Below are positions 1-8,988 of a DNA stretch of 64,000 nt, piece after piece. The notes below the pieces were generated by a model. The model was not told where the DNA came from and made no database searches. It was given only the letters and a program-made list of their open reading frames with translations. This DNA comes from an uncultured bacterium (lineage in GTDB: Bacteria > Verrucomicrobiota > Kiritimatiellia > CAIKKV01 > CAITUY01): the NCBI GenBank assembly GCA_903908715.1, contig CAIVSY010000033.1, forward strand, positions 1-64,000, written 5' to 3'. Both the position numbers and the translations under genes were made by a program. Numbering within the stretch: position 1 is the first letter of the stretch; every line of letters begins with the position of its first letter.

Positions 1-534
1 GAAGGTGAAGCCATCGGCGGAGCCATAGAAAACCACGCGCTTCGGGCCGTGCGGGTCGTACATGGCGGTCTGCTTCTCCCCGCTCAGAGGCTCGATGACC
101 ATGGCCTTGATCCGCTCGTTATCCGGCACTCCGGGACGGGTATCGCGCCACGGCATGCCGTTGTACTGGAACAACGGTTCGCCGGTATCCGTGGCGATGA
201 TATTCGTGTCGCGCCGTCCCCGGTGGCCCACCAACCCCAGCACGGGCTTGATCCAGGTGGCTCCGCCATCCTCACTGAGCGCAACGCAGGCCAGGCCCGT
301 CGTGTTGCCCTCATCCGTCAGCGACCACCCCCGATAGTACATGTGCAGGCGGCCGTCCAGTTCGAACACCGACATGCCCATGTTGGCCGGTCCTTCCCAC
401 GGCTTGTCGATGCCGATCGCCACGCCGCCGGAGACAGGTTCATGCAGCTTGAGCTGCGTGTTCTGGAGGCTGTCGATCAGCAGGTGATCGACAAACAGTT
501 CGCGCCGGTTACAGATATCGAATGTGCGTTTCAT
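1..534 (-). CDS. GH32/43-like beta-propeller protein, C-terminus outside window
   Basis: The protein starts at 534 and runs off the left edge, so only about 178 N-terminal residues are visible. Near the N-terminus it reads ELFVDHLLID followed by LQNTQLKLHEPV. This opening is typical of large PVC families annotated as glycosyl hydrolase or sialidase-like five-bladed propellers. Further motifs, such as MYYRGWS and SEDGGATWIKP, fit propeller blades that bind carbohydrate. There is no signal peptide at this start. The start codon overlaps the stop of the upstream MFS transporter gene by four bases (ATGA), so the two are co-transcribed and probably translationally coupled. The likely job is processing or recognising the sugar that the transporter imports. 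The exact enzyme activity cannot be told from this fragment. Confidence 0.7.
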   Translation of the reverse strand, partial: MKRTFDICNRRELFVDHLLIDSLQNTQLKLHEPVSGGVAIGIDKPWEGPANMGMSVFELDGRLHMYYRGWSLTDEGNTTGLACVALSEDGGATWIKPVLGLVGHRGRRDTNIIATDTGEPLFQYNGMPWRDTRPGVPDNERIKAMVIEPLSGEKQTAMYDPHGPKRVVFYGSADGFTF

Positions 535-1811
535 TTCTTATCCTCGAGTTGCCGCTGTCCATAGAGCCTGACCCACAAGAGACCACCGAGCCCGGCCAGA
601 GGGAACAGCGAGGCCGGAATGAAAAGGATCTTCCACATCTGTGCCTCCCCAAGATGGTCGGCCAAGGCGCCGAGCGATGTTCCCAGGGCGAAGGTGGTGA
701 GGCCGGCAACCGCCGAGAAGATTGCGATGGCGTTCCCGAAGCGCGGGCCGGCGCCGGTCAGGGCGGCGATGAATACGGGGCATTCGACCGACCACAGGAA
801 GGCGCCTGCCACGAAGCCGACGGCGGTCCAGGCCTGGTTCTGCGTGAGGATGCCGGCGAGCAGGACTGTGCCGCCGAGCAGGCCCGGGAACACCATGAGC
901 CGCCGCCGCCAGCGGTTCTCGGGTAACAGGCTCAGGAGAAACCGCGAGACCACATAGCCCAGTGAGTAGGCGGACATGACCGCGCCCGGCAGGAAGGGTT
1001 GGACCGCATAGCTCGTGCTGGACAGTACGCGGGGCATCCAGATCGAGAGGACCGTGTCGGCGGTCCCGTGCAGCGTAAGCAGGACGACCAGCAGGACAAT
1101 GGCGCCCGTCGAGAGGGTCGAGACCGACGAGGCGGTGGCAGCTTCCGTGTGCGTTACCCGTGCGCTTCCTGTCATTGCCAGGAGGCCAAGGAGCAGGACC
1201 GCCGCTGCGGCGGCGTAGAGTCCGTGGATGACCCAGCCGAAATCCGACGGGTGCCCGGGGCGTGTGAACGACAGCAGCAGTTCGGCCAGCAGCGGGAACA
1301 GCATGAAGAAGACGGAGGAGGCCACCAGGCTGAGCGAGAGGATCTTCCGGCGCCGGTCGGGGAAGAGGTCGCTCAGGTACGCCTGCATCGCGAAGTTCAT
1401 GGGCGCGACGAAGAAGGCCGTGACTGCGAGCGCCGTGAGGAACAGGATCCAGGAGCCAGGCCAGATGGCCAGGGCCATGCCTGCGATGGCTCCGGCGAGG
1501 CACACCATCAGCATGCGGCGCGGTCCGATCCTGGCCATGAGCGGCCCGCCGGCCAGGGAGCCTGCCACGCCCACGAAGGCTCCCATGTTCAGCAGCAGGC
1601 CGTAGCGGGTTGTCGAGAGGGAGAAGTAGTCCTGGAGCCGGTCGCGGAAGATCGGGATCGCCGCTCCGATGCTGGCTATGGCCACGAGCACGATCACGAG
1701 GGCGGCCTGTGCGCCGCGTGGTGTTGCACGTGCCGCTGACAGGGTATCCGTGGATTCCTTTGTGGTTTGCCTCACGCGCACACTCTGGACGAGCAGCCGT
1801 CCCAAGTCCAA
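531..1811 (-). CDS. MFS transporter
   Basis: About 426 residues with roughly twelve hydrophobic segments. The first segment is around residues 36-52 (ALVIVLVAIASIGAAIP). The cytoplasmic loop between helices 2 and 3 reads GGPLMARIGPRRMLM, the usual MFS signature position (G-x-x-x-D/R-R-x-G-R-R). It is an inner-membrane secondary transporter, probably for a sugar or small organic acid given its neighbours. No ATG lies near the N-terminus. The coordinate given is a TTG start at 1811; GTG codons at 1781 and 1775 are alternatives and would remove 10-12 residues without touching a helix. It is transcribed away from the AraC gene that begins at 1895 and is followed by the overlapping GH-like gene. 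The AraC protein is the obvious candidate regulator. Substrate unknown. Confidence 0.85.
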   Translation of the reverse strand: MDLGRLLVQSVRVRQTTKESTDTLSAARATPRGAQAALVIVLVAIASIGAAIPIFRDRLQDYFSLSTTRYGLLLNMGAFVGVAGSLAGGPLMARIGPRRMLMVCLAGAIAGMALAIWPGSWILFLTALAVTAFFVAPMNFAMQAYLSDLFPDRRRKILSLSLVASSVFFMLFPLLAELLLSFTRPGHPSDFGWVIHGLYAAAAAVLLLGLLAMTGSARVTHTEAATASSVSTLSTGAIVLLVVLLTLHGTADTVLSIWMPRVLSSTSYAVQPFLPGAVMSAYSLGYVVSRFLLSLLPENRWRRRLMVFPGLLGGTVLLAGILTQNQAWTAVGFVAGAFLWSVECPVFIAALTGAGPRFGNAIAIFSAVAGLTTFALGTSLGALADHLGEAQMWKILFIPASLFPLAGLGGLLWVRLYGQRQLEDKK

Positions 1812-1894
1812 GCCACGAATATGCGAATTCTTCTTGAAATATATGAAATCTTACAGATGATCTGCAGAATTATGCCTGTATCAGGTGATTGTAT
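1812..1894. promoter_or_regulatory. Divergent control region MFS / araC
   Basis: This short A/T-rich gap separates two divergently transcribed genes. The decamer TATATGAAAT occurs twice in the same orientation, at 1840-1849 and 1892-1901, the second over the araC start codon. AraC proteins normally bind direct repeats, so these are possible half-sites, but the 52-bp spacing is not diagnostic. AGGTGA at 1883-1888 is a good ribosome binding site for the ATG at 1895. No convincing -35/-10 pair was assigned. Confidence 0.3.
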
Positions 1895-2800
1895 ATGAAA
1901 TGTTTGCCTGCCAGGACCGGTTCCCCTGCGGAAGAGGCTTTCAAGAGGATTGTGCAGGCGGGGATGACCTGCCTGCTGGCTCCTGCGAGTGTACAAGGGG
2001 TGGCATTGAGGCCGGGGCACCATGCCCATGATGCGTGGGAACTGTTTCTTCCGCATGAGGCTGTTTTCCGGTTTGAAGTGGCGGGCCGCCCGTTGCTCAA
2101 GGTGCGGCCGGATGTCCTTTTGCTCGTTCCGCCGGGATGTGTGCACATGGGGATCAACATGATCCGCCAGTCCAGCCGGCTGTCGATCTCCGTCCTCTTC
2201 CTGCCCGGCAGCGAGTCCCCGAACGGCAGCCTGAGTCATGGCGGGTTATTGGAGCGGGGCTACAGGTTCCTGATGACACCCGAAGGGTATGAGGAGTGGC
2301 GCGCGATTCTCGGGATGTCGCCGGAGGAGATGCTGGTGCGGGCGGCGGCGGGGCTTGGAGGCGATGGATGGGGCAGGGAGCGTGGCCAGGCGCAGGTCCG
2401 CTTGGTGCTGGGCGCGTTTGCGGAGGCAGCCGCCCGCACACGGGAAAGGGAAGGCGGGGTTGTCGGCGAGCAGCGCGTCCGGCGGGCGGAGCAGATTGTG
2501 CGCGAGCGCTTCTACGAGCCGGACCTCAGCTTGTCGGGTGTGGCGGCGGAGGTGGGGCTCTCGCTGACGCACATGGCGACGCGGTTCAAGGCGGTGACAG
2601 GCCGGACGTTCTGGAAGACGCTTGTTGAACTCCGCTTGAGCCGGGCGCGGAGCCTGCTGGAAGAGGGGCGGCACTCGGTGAAGGAGGTGGCCGCCCTGAC
2701 GGGATGGAGCAGCCAATTGTACTTCTCCGCGGCGTTCCGTCGCCGCTATGGAATGCCCCCCTCGCGGGTCAGGAAAGGGAGGGGCTTGTCCGCGGAATGA
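1895..2800 (+). CDS. AraC-family transcriptional regulator
   Basis: About 301 residues. The N-terminal half (about residues 1-130) has the histidine-rich pattern of a cupin effector-binding domain (PGHHAHDAWELFLP, then VPPGCVHMG). The C-terminal 100 residues form two helix-turn-helix motifs: LSGVAAEVGLSLTHMATRFK and VKEVAALTGWSSQLYFSAAF, ending in YGMPPSRVR, the classical AraC/XylS tail. The start was placed at the ATG at 1895 because AGGTGA lies six bases upstream; an in-frame TTG at 1889 sits too close to that site. It is divergent from the MFS gene and convergent with the GH95 gene (12 bases between stops), so it probably controls sugar uptake and degradation here. The effector is unknown. 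Confidence 0.9.
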   Translation: MKCLPARTGSPAEEAFKRIVQAGMTCLLAPASVQGVALRPGHHAHDAWELFLPHEAVFRFEVAGRPLLKVRPDVLLLVPPGCVHMGINMIRQSSRLSISVLFLPGSESPNGSLSHGGLLERGYRFLMTPEGYEEWRAILGMSPEEMLVRAAAGLGGDGWGRERGQAQVRLVLGAFAEAAARTREREGGVVGEQRVRRAEQIVRERFYEPDLSLSGVAAEVGLSLTHMATRFKAVTGRTFWKTLVELRLSRARSLLEEGRHSVKEVAALTGWSSQLYFSAAFRRRYGMPPSRVRKGRGLSAE

Positions 2801-2812
2801 GAGGCGGGCGGG

Positions 2813-5440
2813 TTAGAGATCCTCGAGGTTCTTGCGGATTCCGTTGGTCGCCATGAGCTTCAGCAGGTAGCGTTCGCGGTAGAGGCGGCTGGCATGGCAG
2901 ATCGTGCGGGTGGGCCCGTCGCTTTCGCCGGTGCCGTCCGGGCGGCAGGCGGTGACCTTGTAGGTGATGTAATCCTCGTCCCCGAAGTTCACGGTCGTGT
3001 CGGTGAAGGAGAGGTCCTTGACCGGCCCGGCGATCCGTTCATAGCCCGGTGCGCTCCTTGTGTTGCGATAGACTTGATAGCACGCGCCGGAATCCTCCGA
3101 TGCGGGCCAGCGGATTGTCATGCCGGCGGGGTCGACGGTCACGGATGCCGGTGCGCGAACGCGCACGGTGGCGGGGATATCCGTGAGGACGTAGGAGCAT
3201 CCGGCCCGGGTTTCGAGGGTGATCCGGTCCGGCCCGGTTGCGGAGAAGGGCACCGGTTCGCCCTGGAGGTCACGGACGGTGGCCCGCGACAGCTGCGGGT
3301 AGTGCACGCAGAGTTTGCCGCCGACATTCGAGCGGAGGGTGATCCGGGTCGCGCGGCTGTTGCGCCATTCAGCATCGACGGTGAAGTTGCCGCGGGCAAC
3401 CAGGCCTTTGAAACGACCTGTGGACCAGGCCGTCGGCAGGGCGGGCAGGATCGACACGCAGCCCGTGTGGCTTTGCAGCAGCATCTCGGCGATGCCTGCC
3501 GTGCCGCCGAAGTTGCCGTCGATCTGGAAGGGCGGGTGCATATCCCAGAGATTCACCGCTGTACACTCGTCCAGCAGCCGGCTGAGCTGGTGGTGCGCCC
3601 TTTCGCCGTCGCCGGTGCGAGCCCAGGCGTTGAAGCGATGCGCACAACCCCAGCCTGTGGACCTGGGTCCGCGCTTGTCGAGAGTCACCTTGGCCGCGTC
3701 CATCCAGGCGGGGGTGTCCTGCGTAATCCGTGTGCCGGGCATCAGCGCCATGAGTTGCGAAATGTGGCGGTGGTGGTATTCGCCGATCTCGCCGTAGAAG
3801 TTTTCCTCGCGGAACTCCTTGATCTGCCCGGACCAGCCGATCTGGATCGGATCGTAGCGGTCGATCTGTGCCTTCTGACGTCGTGTGATCTCATCCTCCA
3901 GGCCCAGCGCATTGGCGCAGGCCAGCAGGTCACGGCCGTTCTCCTCGATCATTTGCTGGTCGAAGGCGCAGCCGATGCTGTTGTAGTAGGTGCCGTTGGC
4001 GACATAGGGCCCGTTGGGCATCTGCTCCGGCGAGGCGGAGAAGGAGGCCAGCAAAGGGCCGTCGTAGTCGCGGACCGTGCGGGTGAGAAAGTTGGCCATC
4101 CCGTGGATCGTAGGATAGACGTGCTTGCGCAGGATCTTCTCGTCGCGGGTGAAGTCCCACCAGTCGCGGAACATCTTGGTGGTGAGCCCGCCGGTGCCCG
4201 GTCCGGAATGTCCGCCGGGGCCTTCCCAGGCGTCATAGGGGTAGACGGCGGTGCCGACGCACCAGCCAAGATCCTCTCCTTCCTGATACTGTTCCGGAAT
4301 GCGGTCGAGCAAATACTCTCCGGCAAACCGGCGGACCTTTTCCCGGAAGGCGTGGTTGAAGTCGCTGTAGGATGTGAAGAGTTCGGCCAGGTTGGTTGAG
4401 AAGACCGGCCAGTAGTTCATCTGCACATTGATGTTGTGCCAGTAGCCGCTGCCCCAGGGCGACTTCTCATGCGCGTTCCAGATGCCCTGCAGGTTGGCCG
4501 GCAAACAGCCTTCGCGGGAGCAGGCGATGAGCAGATAGCGGCCGTACTGGAAGTAGAGCGCCTCCAGCCAGGTGCTGCGGTTGCCCTTGCAGTAGGCCTT
4601 GAGCAACGCATCGGTGGGGCCGTCATCCAGGGGGTGGCTTTCGCCAAGCTCGAGCTCGACCCGCCCGAAGAGGGCGCGGTAATCCGCCACATGAGCTTTC
4701 TTCAGGGCATCGTAACCCTTGACGGCAGCGGCCTCGACGCGCTTGGCGATGCGCGGTGCCGGGTCCACGGGGTCGAGCTTCCTTTTGGGGTCCATCTCGC
4801 TGAATACCCGGCTGCCTAACACATAGTTCGTGCCGCAGGAGAAGCAGAGGACCGCCTCGGTGGCGCCGCGGATCTCCAAAGTGTTTCCGGCGGCCTTGCA
4901 CTTCCCGTCGGTTGTCACCTTCAATTGCGCCGCCAGGAGGATCCCGTAGAACTCCAGGTGGCTGTGCATCGTGATCGTATCGCCCTGCGCCTTGACCGAA
5001 CCGGTGCGGCCCATGCCCTCCTCGCCGCCGTCGAAGGGGTGCGGAAAGGGAATCTCCGGTGCCATCGTGAACGAGAGAGCGCCCGGCTTGTCGGCGGTGA
5101 GCCGGACGACGAGTACGCCGTCCGGATAGGAAGTAAAGTACTCGCGGGCGTAGTTCACCCCCGCGGAAGAATAGCGGCAGTAGGCGGTTGCCGTGTCCAG
5201 GACCAGGCCGCGTTCATAGCCGGTCGCATCCCGGTGCGGGAACCGCAGGTAGAGTTCCGCCGCGTTCGTAAGATTCGACCGGGTGAGGACGGAGTTTTCG
5301 GTGATCTGAATCCGTTCCCGTTCCACGATTCCGAACACATTCGCCCCGAAATGCCCGCAACCCAGGGGCAGGGAGTTTTGCTCCCATCCTTCGATGCTGT
5401 CGGGCGCGGGGGCATCATATTTCATGATCCAGGGCTTCAT
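2813..5440 (-). CDS. GH95-family alpha-L-fucosidase-like enzyme
   Basis: The protein has 875 residues, close to the usual GH95 length. GH95 landmarks are present: NLQGIWN (316-322); HNINVQMNYW (335-344), which holds the two asparagines that activate the catalytic water; SPEQ with Glu472 at the general-acid position; and FQIDGNFGG with Asp641 at the second catalytic position. An N-terminal beta-sandwich precedes the (alpha/alpha)6 barrel. The last 110 residues look like a fibronectin-III-type module (YQVYRNT, YKVTACRPDG), an extra domain for the family. There is no signal peptide, so it should act in the cytoplasm on imported oligosaccharides. The start at 5440 is preceded by AAGGA. GH95 also includes alpha-L-galactosidases, so fucose specificity is likely but not proven. 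Confidence 0.88.
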   Translation of the reverse strand: MKPWIMKYDAPAPDSIEGWEQNSLPLGCGHFGANVFGIVERERIQITENSVLTRSNLTNAAELYLRFPHRDATGYERGLVLDTATAYCRYSSAGVNYAREYFTSYPDGVLVVRLTADKPGALSFTMAPEIPFPHPFDGGEEGMGRTGSVKAQGDTITMHSHLEFYGILLAAQLKVTTDGKCKAAGNTLEIRGATEAVLCFSCGTNYVLGSRVFSEMDPKRKLDPVDPAPRIAKRVEAAAVKGYDALKKAHVADYRALFGRVELELGESHPLDDGPTDALLKAYCKGNRSTWLEALYFQYGRYLLIACSREGCLPANLQGIWNAHEKSPWGSGYWHNINVQMNYWPVFSTNLAELFTSYSDFNHAFREKVRRFAGEYLLDRIPEQYQEGEDLGWCVGTAVYPYDAWEGPGGHSGPGTGGLTTKMFRDWWDFTRDEKILRKHVYPTIHGMANFLTRTVRDYDGPLLASFSASPEQMPNGPYVANGTYYNSIGCAFDQQMIEENGRDLLACANALGLEDEITRRQKAQIDRYDPIQIGWSGQIKEFREENFYGEIGEYHHRHISQLMALMPGTRITQDTPAWMDAAKVTLDKRGPRSTGWGCAHRFNAWARTGDGERAHHQLSRLLDECTAVNLWDMHPPFQIDGNFGGTAGIAEMLLQSHTGCVSILPALPTAWSTGRFKGLVARGNFTVDAEWRNSRATRITLRSNVGGKLCVHYPQLSRATVRDLQGEPVPFSATGPDRITLETRAGCSYVLTDIPATVRVRAPASVTVDPAGMTIRWPASEDSGACYQVYRNTRSAPGYERIAGPVKDLSFTDTTVNFGDEDYITYKVTACRPDGTGESDGPTRTICHASRLYRERYLLKLMATNGIRKNLEDL

Positions 5441-5553
5441 GTGATATTCCTTGTCGGATTTCTTCCGGTGAACGATTTCGCGGATATTGGTTACCGGCTG
5501 GCGTGGCCGTCAATGAAATTGTATTTCTGGCCGGATGCTCGCGGAGGTTGGGA

Positions 5554-5583
5554 TTGCCGAGCCGGACGGGAAAGATGTATCGT
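5554..5583 (+). promoter_or_regulatory. Candidate sigma-70-type promoter for recCBD
   Basis: TTGCCG (5554-5559) and TATCGT (5578-5583) are separated by 18 bases, upstream of recC in the divergent gap between the GH95 gene and the rec operon. The -10 hexamer ends exactly seven bases before an ATG at 5591. The match is moderate. Confidence 0.35.
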
Positions 5584-5590
5584 TACCGCC

Positions 5591-5614
5591 ATGCGATGCG
5601 GAGCTGAATCATGA
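5591..5614 (+). other. Possible seven-codon upstream ORF (MRCGAES) overlapping the recC start
   Basis: An ATG at 5591 opens seven codons that end in a TGA at 5612-5614, overlapping the recC ATG at 5611 in an ATGA junction. This is the same coupling used between recC, recB and recD. If the promoter at 5554-5583 is real, transcription would begin at or next to this ATG. It may be a leader that sets recC translation, or chance. Confidence 0.2.
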
Positions 5615-8600
5615 CGCTGGGAGTCCAGTGGAGCGATCGCCTTGAGAACCTGGCGGAACAGATGTTTGCCTCGGCTGGACGGCCGGAGAACCCCTTTGCG
5701 CTCGAGTGCGTGGTGGTTGGCAGCCCGGTTGTGGAAGGGTGGCTCAAGCAGTATTACCTCTATGACTACGCACGGCGTTCCCCGCGGCAGCGGGTTCTGG
5801 CTAACTGGGAATTCCAGCCGTTGCACCCCTTTGTCAACGACTGGGTCGCCAAGGCCGGCGGCGGGATTGAGATCGGCCGGCGCAATCCCGCCCAGCATCC
5901 CTATTCCAAGGGTGTTCTTGCGTGGCGGATCTGGAACGAGTTATTGCGGGAAGAGATTCGCGCGTACTGCATCCTTCGTGAATACATCGGGGACGATCTT
6001 AAGGCGGCGGGCCGGAAGCGATGGGGCCTTGCGAACAAGCTGGCCCAGATGTTCGACGATTATCTGAATTACCGTCCGGAGATGCTTGCGGAGTGGGAGC
6101 GGGGCCGGACGCCGCGCGGTCCGGACGAATGGCAGGGGGTTCTGTGGCGCAGACTGGTGGAGGCCGAGCCGGAGACCTATCTCCGGCAATTTTCCGCGGC
6201 GCCGGCGAACCTGGCCGGGTGCGGCATCCGCCAGGCGTTCAAGCGGGTCTCGGTTTTCCATGTAACGGCCATGCCCAGGGCCTACCTGCATTTCTTCACC
6301 CAGTTGGGACGCTGGATGGATGTGCAGATGTATGTTTTCAATCCATCCGAGGCCTTCTGGATCGAGGATCCGACCGTACAGCAGCATATGCGGGCTCTTG
6401 CCTGCAGCACGGAGTCCCCCGAATGGATGCAGCCGCCGCATCCGCTCCTGAGCTCGTTCGGGCGCGGGACGCAGGCTTTCCTTGCAACGCTCCTGGATAT
6501 ATCCGGCGGCCAGACACATGAGTGTTCCTGGGGCCGGGATGCGCAGGATTGCCTGCTGCACCAGGTCCAGCATGATGTGCGGAGCAAGGGCGGGCTGCAA
6601 TTGAATGCGACGGAAAGCGAATCGATCCAGGTTCACGCATGCCACAGCCCGATGCGGGAAGTGGAAGTGGCCAAGGATCTCCTGCTGCAGTGGTTTGCGA
6701 GTCATCCAGATGCACAGCCCCGGGATGTGCAGGTCCTGGTGGCTGGTCTGGAGACCTATGCGCCCTTCATCGAGGCCGTGTTCCAGGTCGGGGAAGCCGG
6801 CGCCCCGATTCCCTGTGTGATGAGCCGACGCCCGGGACCCGGTTCGGGCTCGGTGGGTGCGGTTTTCACCCGCCTGCTCAGGCTTGCGGACAGCCGAATG
6901 ACCGCGCCGGAAGTGATGGAACTGCTGGAAGTCGAGCCTGTGCGGGAGCGGTACGGATTGAGTACGGAGGATGTTGCCGGTCTGCGGGCCCTGGTGGATG
7001 CGGCCGGCATCCGGTGGGGGCGCGATCAAGCCGCTGTCGACGCCGCACTGGGTGTAGGAGTGATGAGCGATACGGTGACCTGGCGCCGCGGTCTTGACCG
7101 CCTCCTGGCGGGAATGGCGATCGGTCGTGTCGCCGGGGACGGCATGATCCGGGCCGGTGCGCTCGGAGACCTGCTGGTGTGCGACGGGGTCGAAGGCGCC
7201 TCGGCCGAGCGGCTCGGGAAGCTGGGTCAATTCTATGAAGACCTTTGTGCAACCGCGGCGGTCCTTCAAGGGGATCGCAAGGTTTCACGATGGGCCGAGG
7301 AATATGGCTCCGTGCTCGAGCGTTTCTTCCAAGCCACGGAGGATGCTTTCATTGAAATTGGGGCCATCCGCAAGGCGGTGCGTGCCTTGCGTGACTCGGC
7401 TGTGCAGGCGGGGGACCCTGAAATACCGGCTGCGGTCATGGCCATGGCCATCGAATCCCAGATAGGCAGTGTGGTGTCCCAGGGGAACTGCACGGCCAAT
7501 GCCATCCTTTTCAGCCCGTTGCAGACCATGCAGGTGACGCCGCGCAGGGTCATTCTCATGATGGGCCTCAATGAGGGCAGTTTTCCGCGCTCCGATGACC
7601 GGACCGCCTTTGACTGGATCGGCCGGAATCCCCGGTACGGCGACCGTTCCCTTCGCTATGAGGACCGGTTGGCATTCCTGGAAGGAGTCATGGCGGCGCG
7701 TGACCGCTTGCTGATCACCTTCACTGGCAGGAGCGTGGCCGATAATGCGCCGGTTCCGCCATCGCCGGTGGTCACGGAGTTCCTGCAGTATCTCGGCGGG
7801 CGCGCGGGCTGCACGGTCCAGAAACTCCATGCGTTTGACCCGGCCTATTTTCGCGCGGGCGGGCCGCTCGTTTCCTATTCCGGTTCAAACTATGATGCGG
7901 CCCAGGTCATAGCGGCGGGCGGGCCGCCGCGGACCGGCTGGAAGAGCCGGACGGGTTCCGTTCCCGCCGCGGCGCCCGTGCCGGGTTGTCCTTTGCCGGT
8001 CACCGCGGGCGCGGCGGTATCCGGGGATATACAGCCGGTCGAGTTGCGGGATCTGCAGGATTTCTTTTCGAACCCGGCTCGAGCCTTCTTCACGCGGATA
8101 CTCCAGGTGAGGATCGATAACCCCTTGCGCGGTCTGCTGGCCGACTGTGAAGTCATGGGCGACGACACCAGCGAGGATTCCCGGATGCTGGAAGCCGTGC
8201 TGGATCACAGGGTCAAGGGCGGTCGGGCGGATGAAAACGACCGGTTTGCGTTGTTTCTCCGGGAGCGGGGCCTGATTCCACCGGGGGTGTTCGGTTTCGA
8301 GCGGACAAGGTCCCGGATCCGGGAGATGGACGAGTGGCTGCATCGCGAATCCAAGCAGGCCGGGGTTCCCATTCTCCAACTGCTCCAGTTGATCCGGGAG
8401 GCGGCCGCTGTCCGTTTATCGGCTTCCACGGGTGCCGGGAGCGTTTGCGGGAATCTTCCGCTGGTTGTCTGTGGCGGCGTGGAACTGAACGTTTGCTTCC
8501 GGTATGCCACAACCTCGGCGCGCGATGCGGTTCGCGCGTGGGTGGGCCATGTGGCGGGAAATGCGGCCGGACGCAAATTTGCCACGCTGGTTCTGGGCAG

Positions 8601-8988
8601 GAAATCGGAGCATGTGTTCAAGCCGTTTGAGCAAGCGGACACGGCGCTTGCCAATCTGAGTGTCCTTCTTGAATTGTACCGGCAGGGTCAGGTTTCCGTT
8701 CTGCCGTTCGCGCCGGAGACCTCGCAGGCCTACGTGAAGAACCTTTCGTCCCTTGATCCCGGCGATAACGAGGCCCGGGCCGAGGCTCTTGAGCAGGCGG
8801 CGTCGAAGTGGGCCGGGTGGGAGCATTCCGAAAGTCGGGATGCCTATAGGGTTGCCGCCTGGGGCAAGGAGGGGCCTTGCGGTCAGGCGAAGTTTGGTGA
8901 GGTTGCGCTTGCGTTCTGGAAACCCCTGCTGGATGCCTGGCAAACGGCAAGAGCGGCGGCTCCGGGCAGGAAAGGAGCGCGCCGATGA
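5611..8988 (+). CDS. recC: Exodeoxyribonuclease V gamma subunit, RecC
   Basis: The protein has 1125 residues, matching E. coli RecC (1122). It is the Chi-recognition and DNA-splitting subunit of the RecBCD helicase-nuclease, which processes double-strand breaks for RecA. Characteristic segments, in order, are LFDQYL-like LAQMFDDYLNYRPEMLAEW, HACHSPMREVEV (in E. coli HVCHSPQREVEV), ADSRMTAPEVMELLEV, DAAGIRWG, NAILFSPLQTMQVTPRRVI, MMGLNEGSFPR, and GDRSLRYEDRLAFLE. The C-terminal part corresponds to the inactive nuclease-like domain that binds RecD. It is the first gene of an operon in which recB starts inside the recC stop codon (ATGA at 8985-8988). The order recC-recB-recD differs from E. coli, where the unrelated ptr gene lies between recC and recB. 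Confidence 0.95.
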   Translation: MTLGVQWSDRLENLAEQMFASAGRPENPFALECVVVGSPVVEGWLKQYYLYDYARRSPRQRVLANWEFQPLHPFVNDWVAKAGGGIEIGRRNPAQHPYSKGVLAWRIWNELLREEIRAYCILREYIGDDLKAAGRKRWGLANKLAQMFDDYLNYRPEMLAEWERGRTPRGPDEWQGVLWRRLVEAEPETYLRQFSAAPANLAGCGIRQAFKRVSVFHVTAMPRAYLHFFTQLGRWMDVQMYVFNPSEAFWIEDPTVQQHMRALACSTESPEWMQPPHPLLSSFGRGTQAFLATLLDISGGQTHECSWGRDAQDCLLHQVQHDVRSKGGLQLNATESESIQVHACHSPMREVEVAKDLLLQWFASHPDAQPRDVQVLVAGLETYAPFIEAVFQVGEAGAPIPCVMSRRPGPGSGSVGAVFTRLLRLADSRMTAPEVMELLEVEPVRERYGLSTEDVAGLRALVDAAGIRWGRDQAAVDAALGVGVMSDTVTWRRGLDRLLAGMAIGRVAGDGMIRAGALGDLLVCDGVEGASAERLGKLGQFYEDLCATAAVLQGDRKVSRWAEEYGSVLERFFQATEDAFIEIGAIRKAVRALRDSAVQAGDPEIPAAVMAMAIESQIGSVVSQGNCTANAILFSPLQTMQVTPRRVILMMGLNEGSFPRSDDRTAFDWIGRNPRYGDRSLRYEDRLAFLEGVMAARDRLLITFTGRSVADNAPVPPSPVVTEFLQYLGGRAGCTVQKLHAFDPAYFRAGGPLVSYSGSNYDAAQVIAAGGPPRTGWKSRTGSVPAAAPVPGCPLPVTAGAAVSGDIQPVELRDLQDFFSNPARAFFTRILQVRIDNPLRGLLADCEVMGDDTSEDSRMLEAVLDHRVKGGRADENDRFALFLRERGLIPPGVFGFERTRSRIREMDEWLHRESKQAGVPILQLLQLIREAAAVRLSASTGAGSVCGNLPLVVCGGVELNVCFRYATTSARDAVRAWVGHVAGNAAGRKFATLVLGRKSEHVFKPFEQADTALANLSVLLELYRQGQVSVLPFAPETSQAYVKNLSSLDPGDNEARAEALEQAASKWAGWEHSESRDAYRVAAWGKEGPCGQAKFGEVALAFWKPLLDAWQTARAAAPGRKGARR

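Noticed and set aside
999-1739. Long plus-strand frame opposite the MFS gene, and similar long frames opposite GH95, guaB and galU
   Set aside because: They are antisense shadows in GC-rich DNA with Arg/Ala/Gly-rich translations and no domain.
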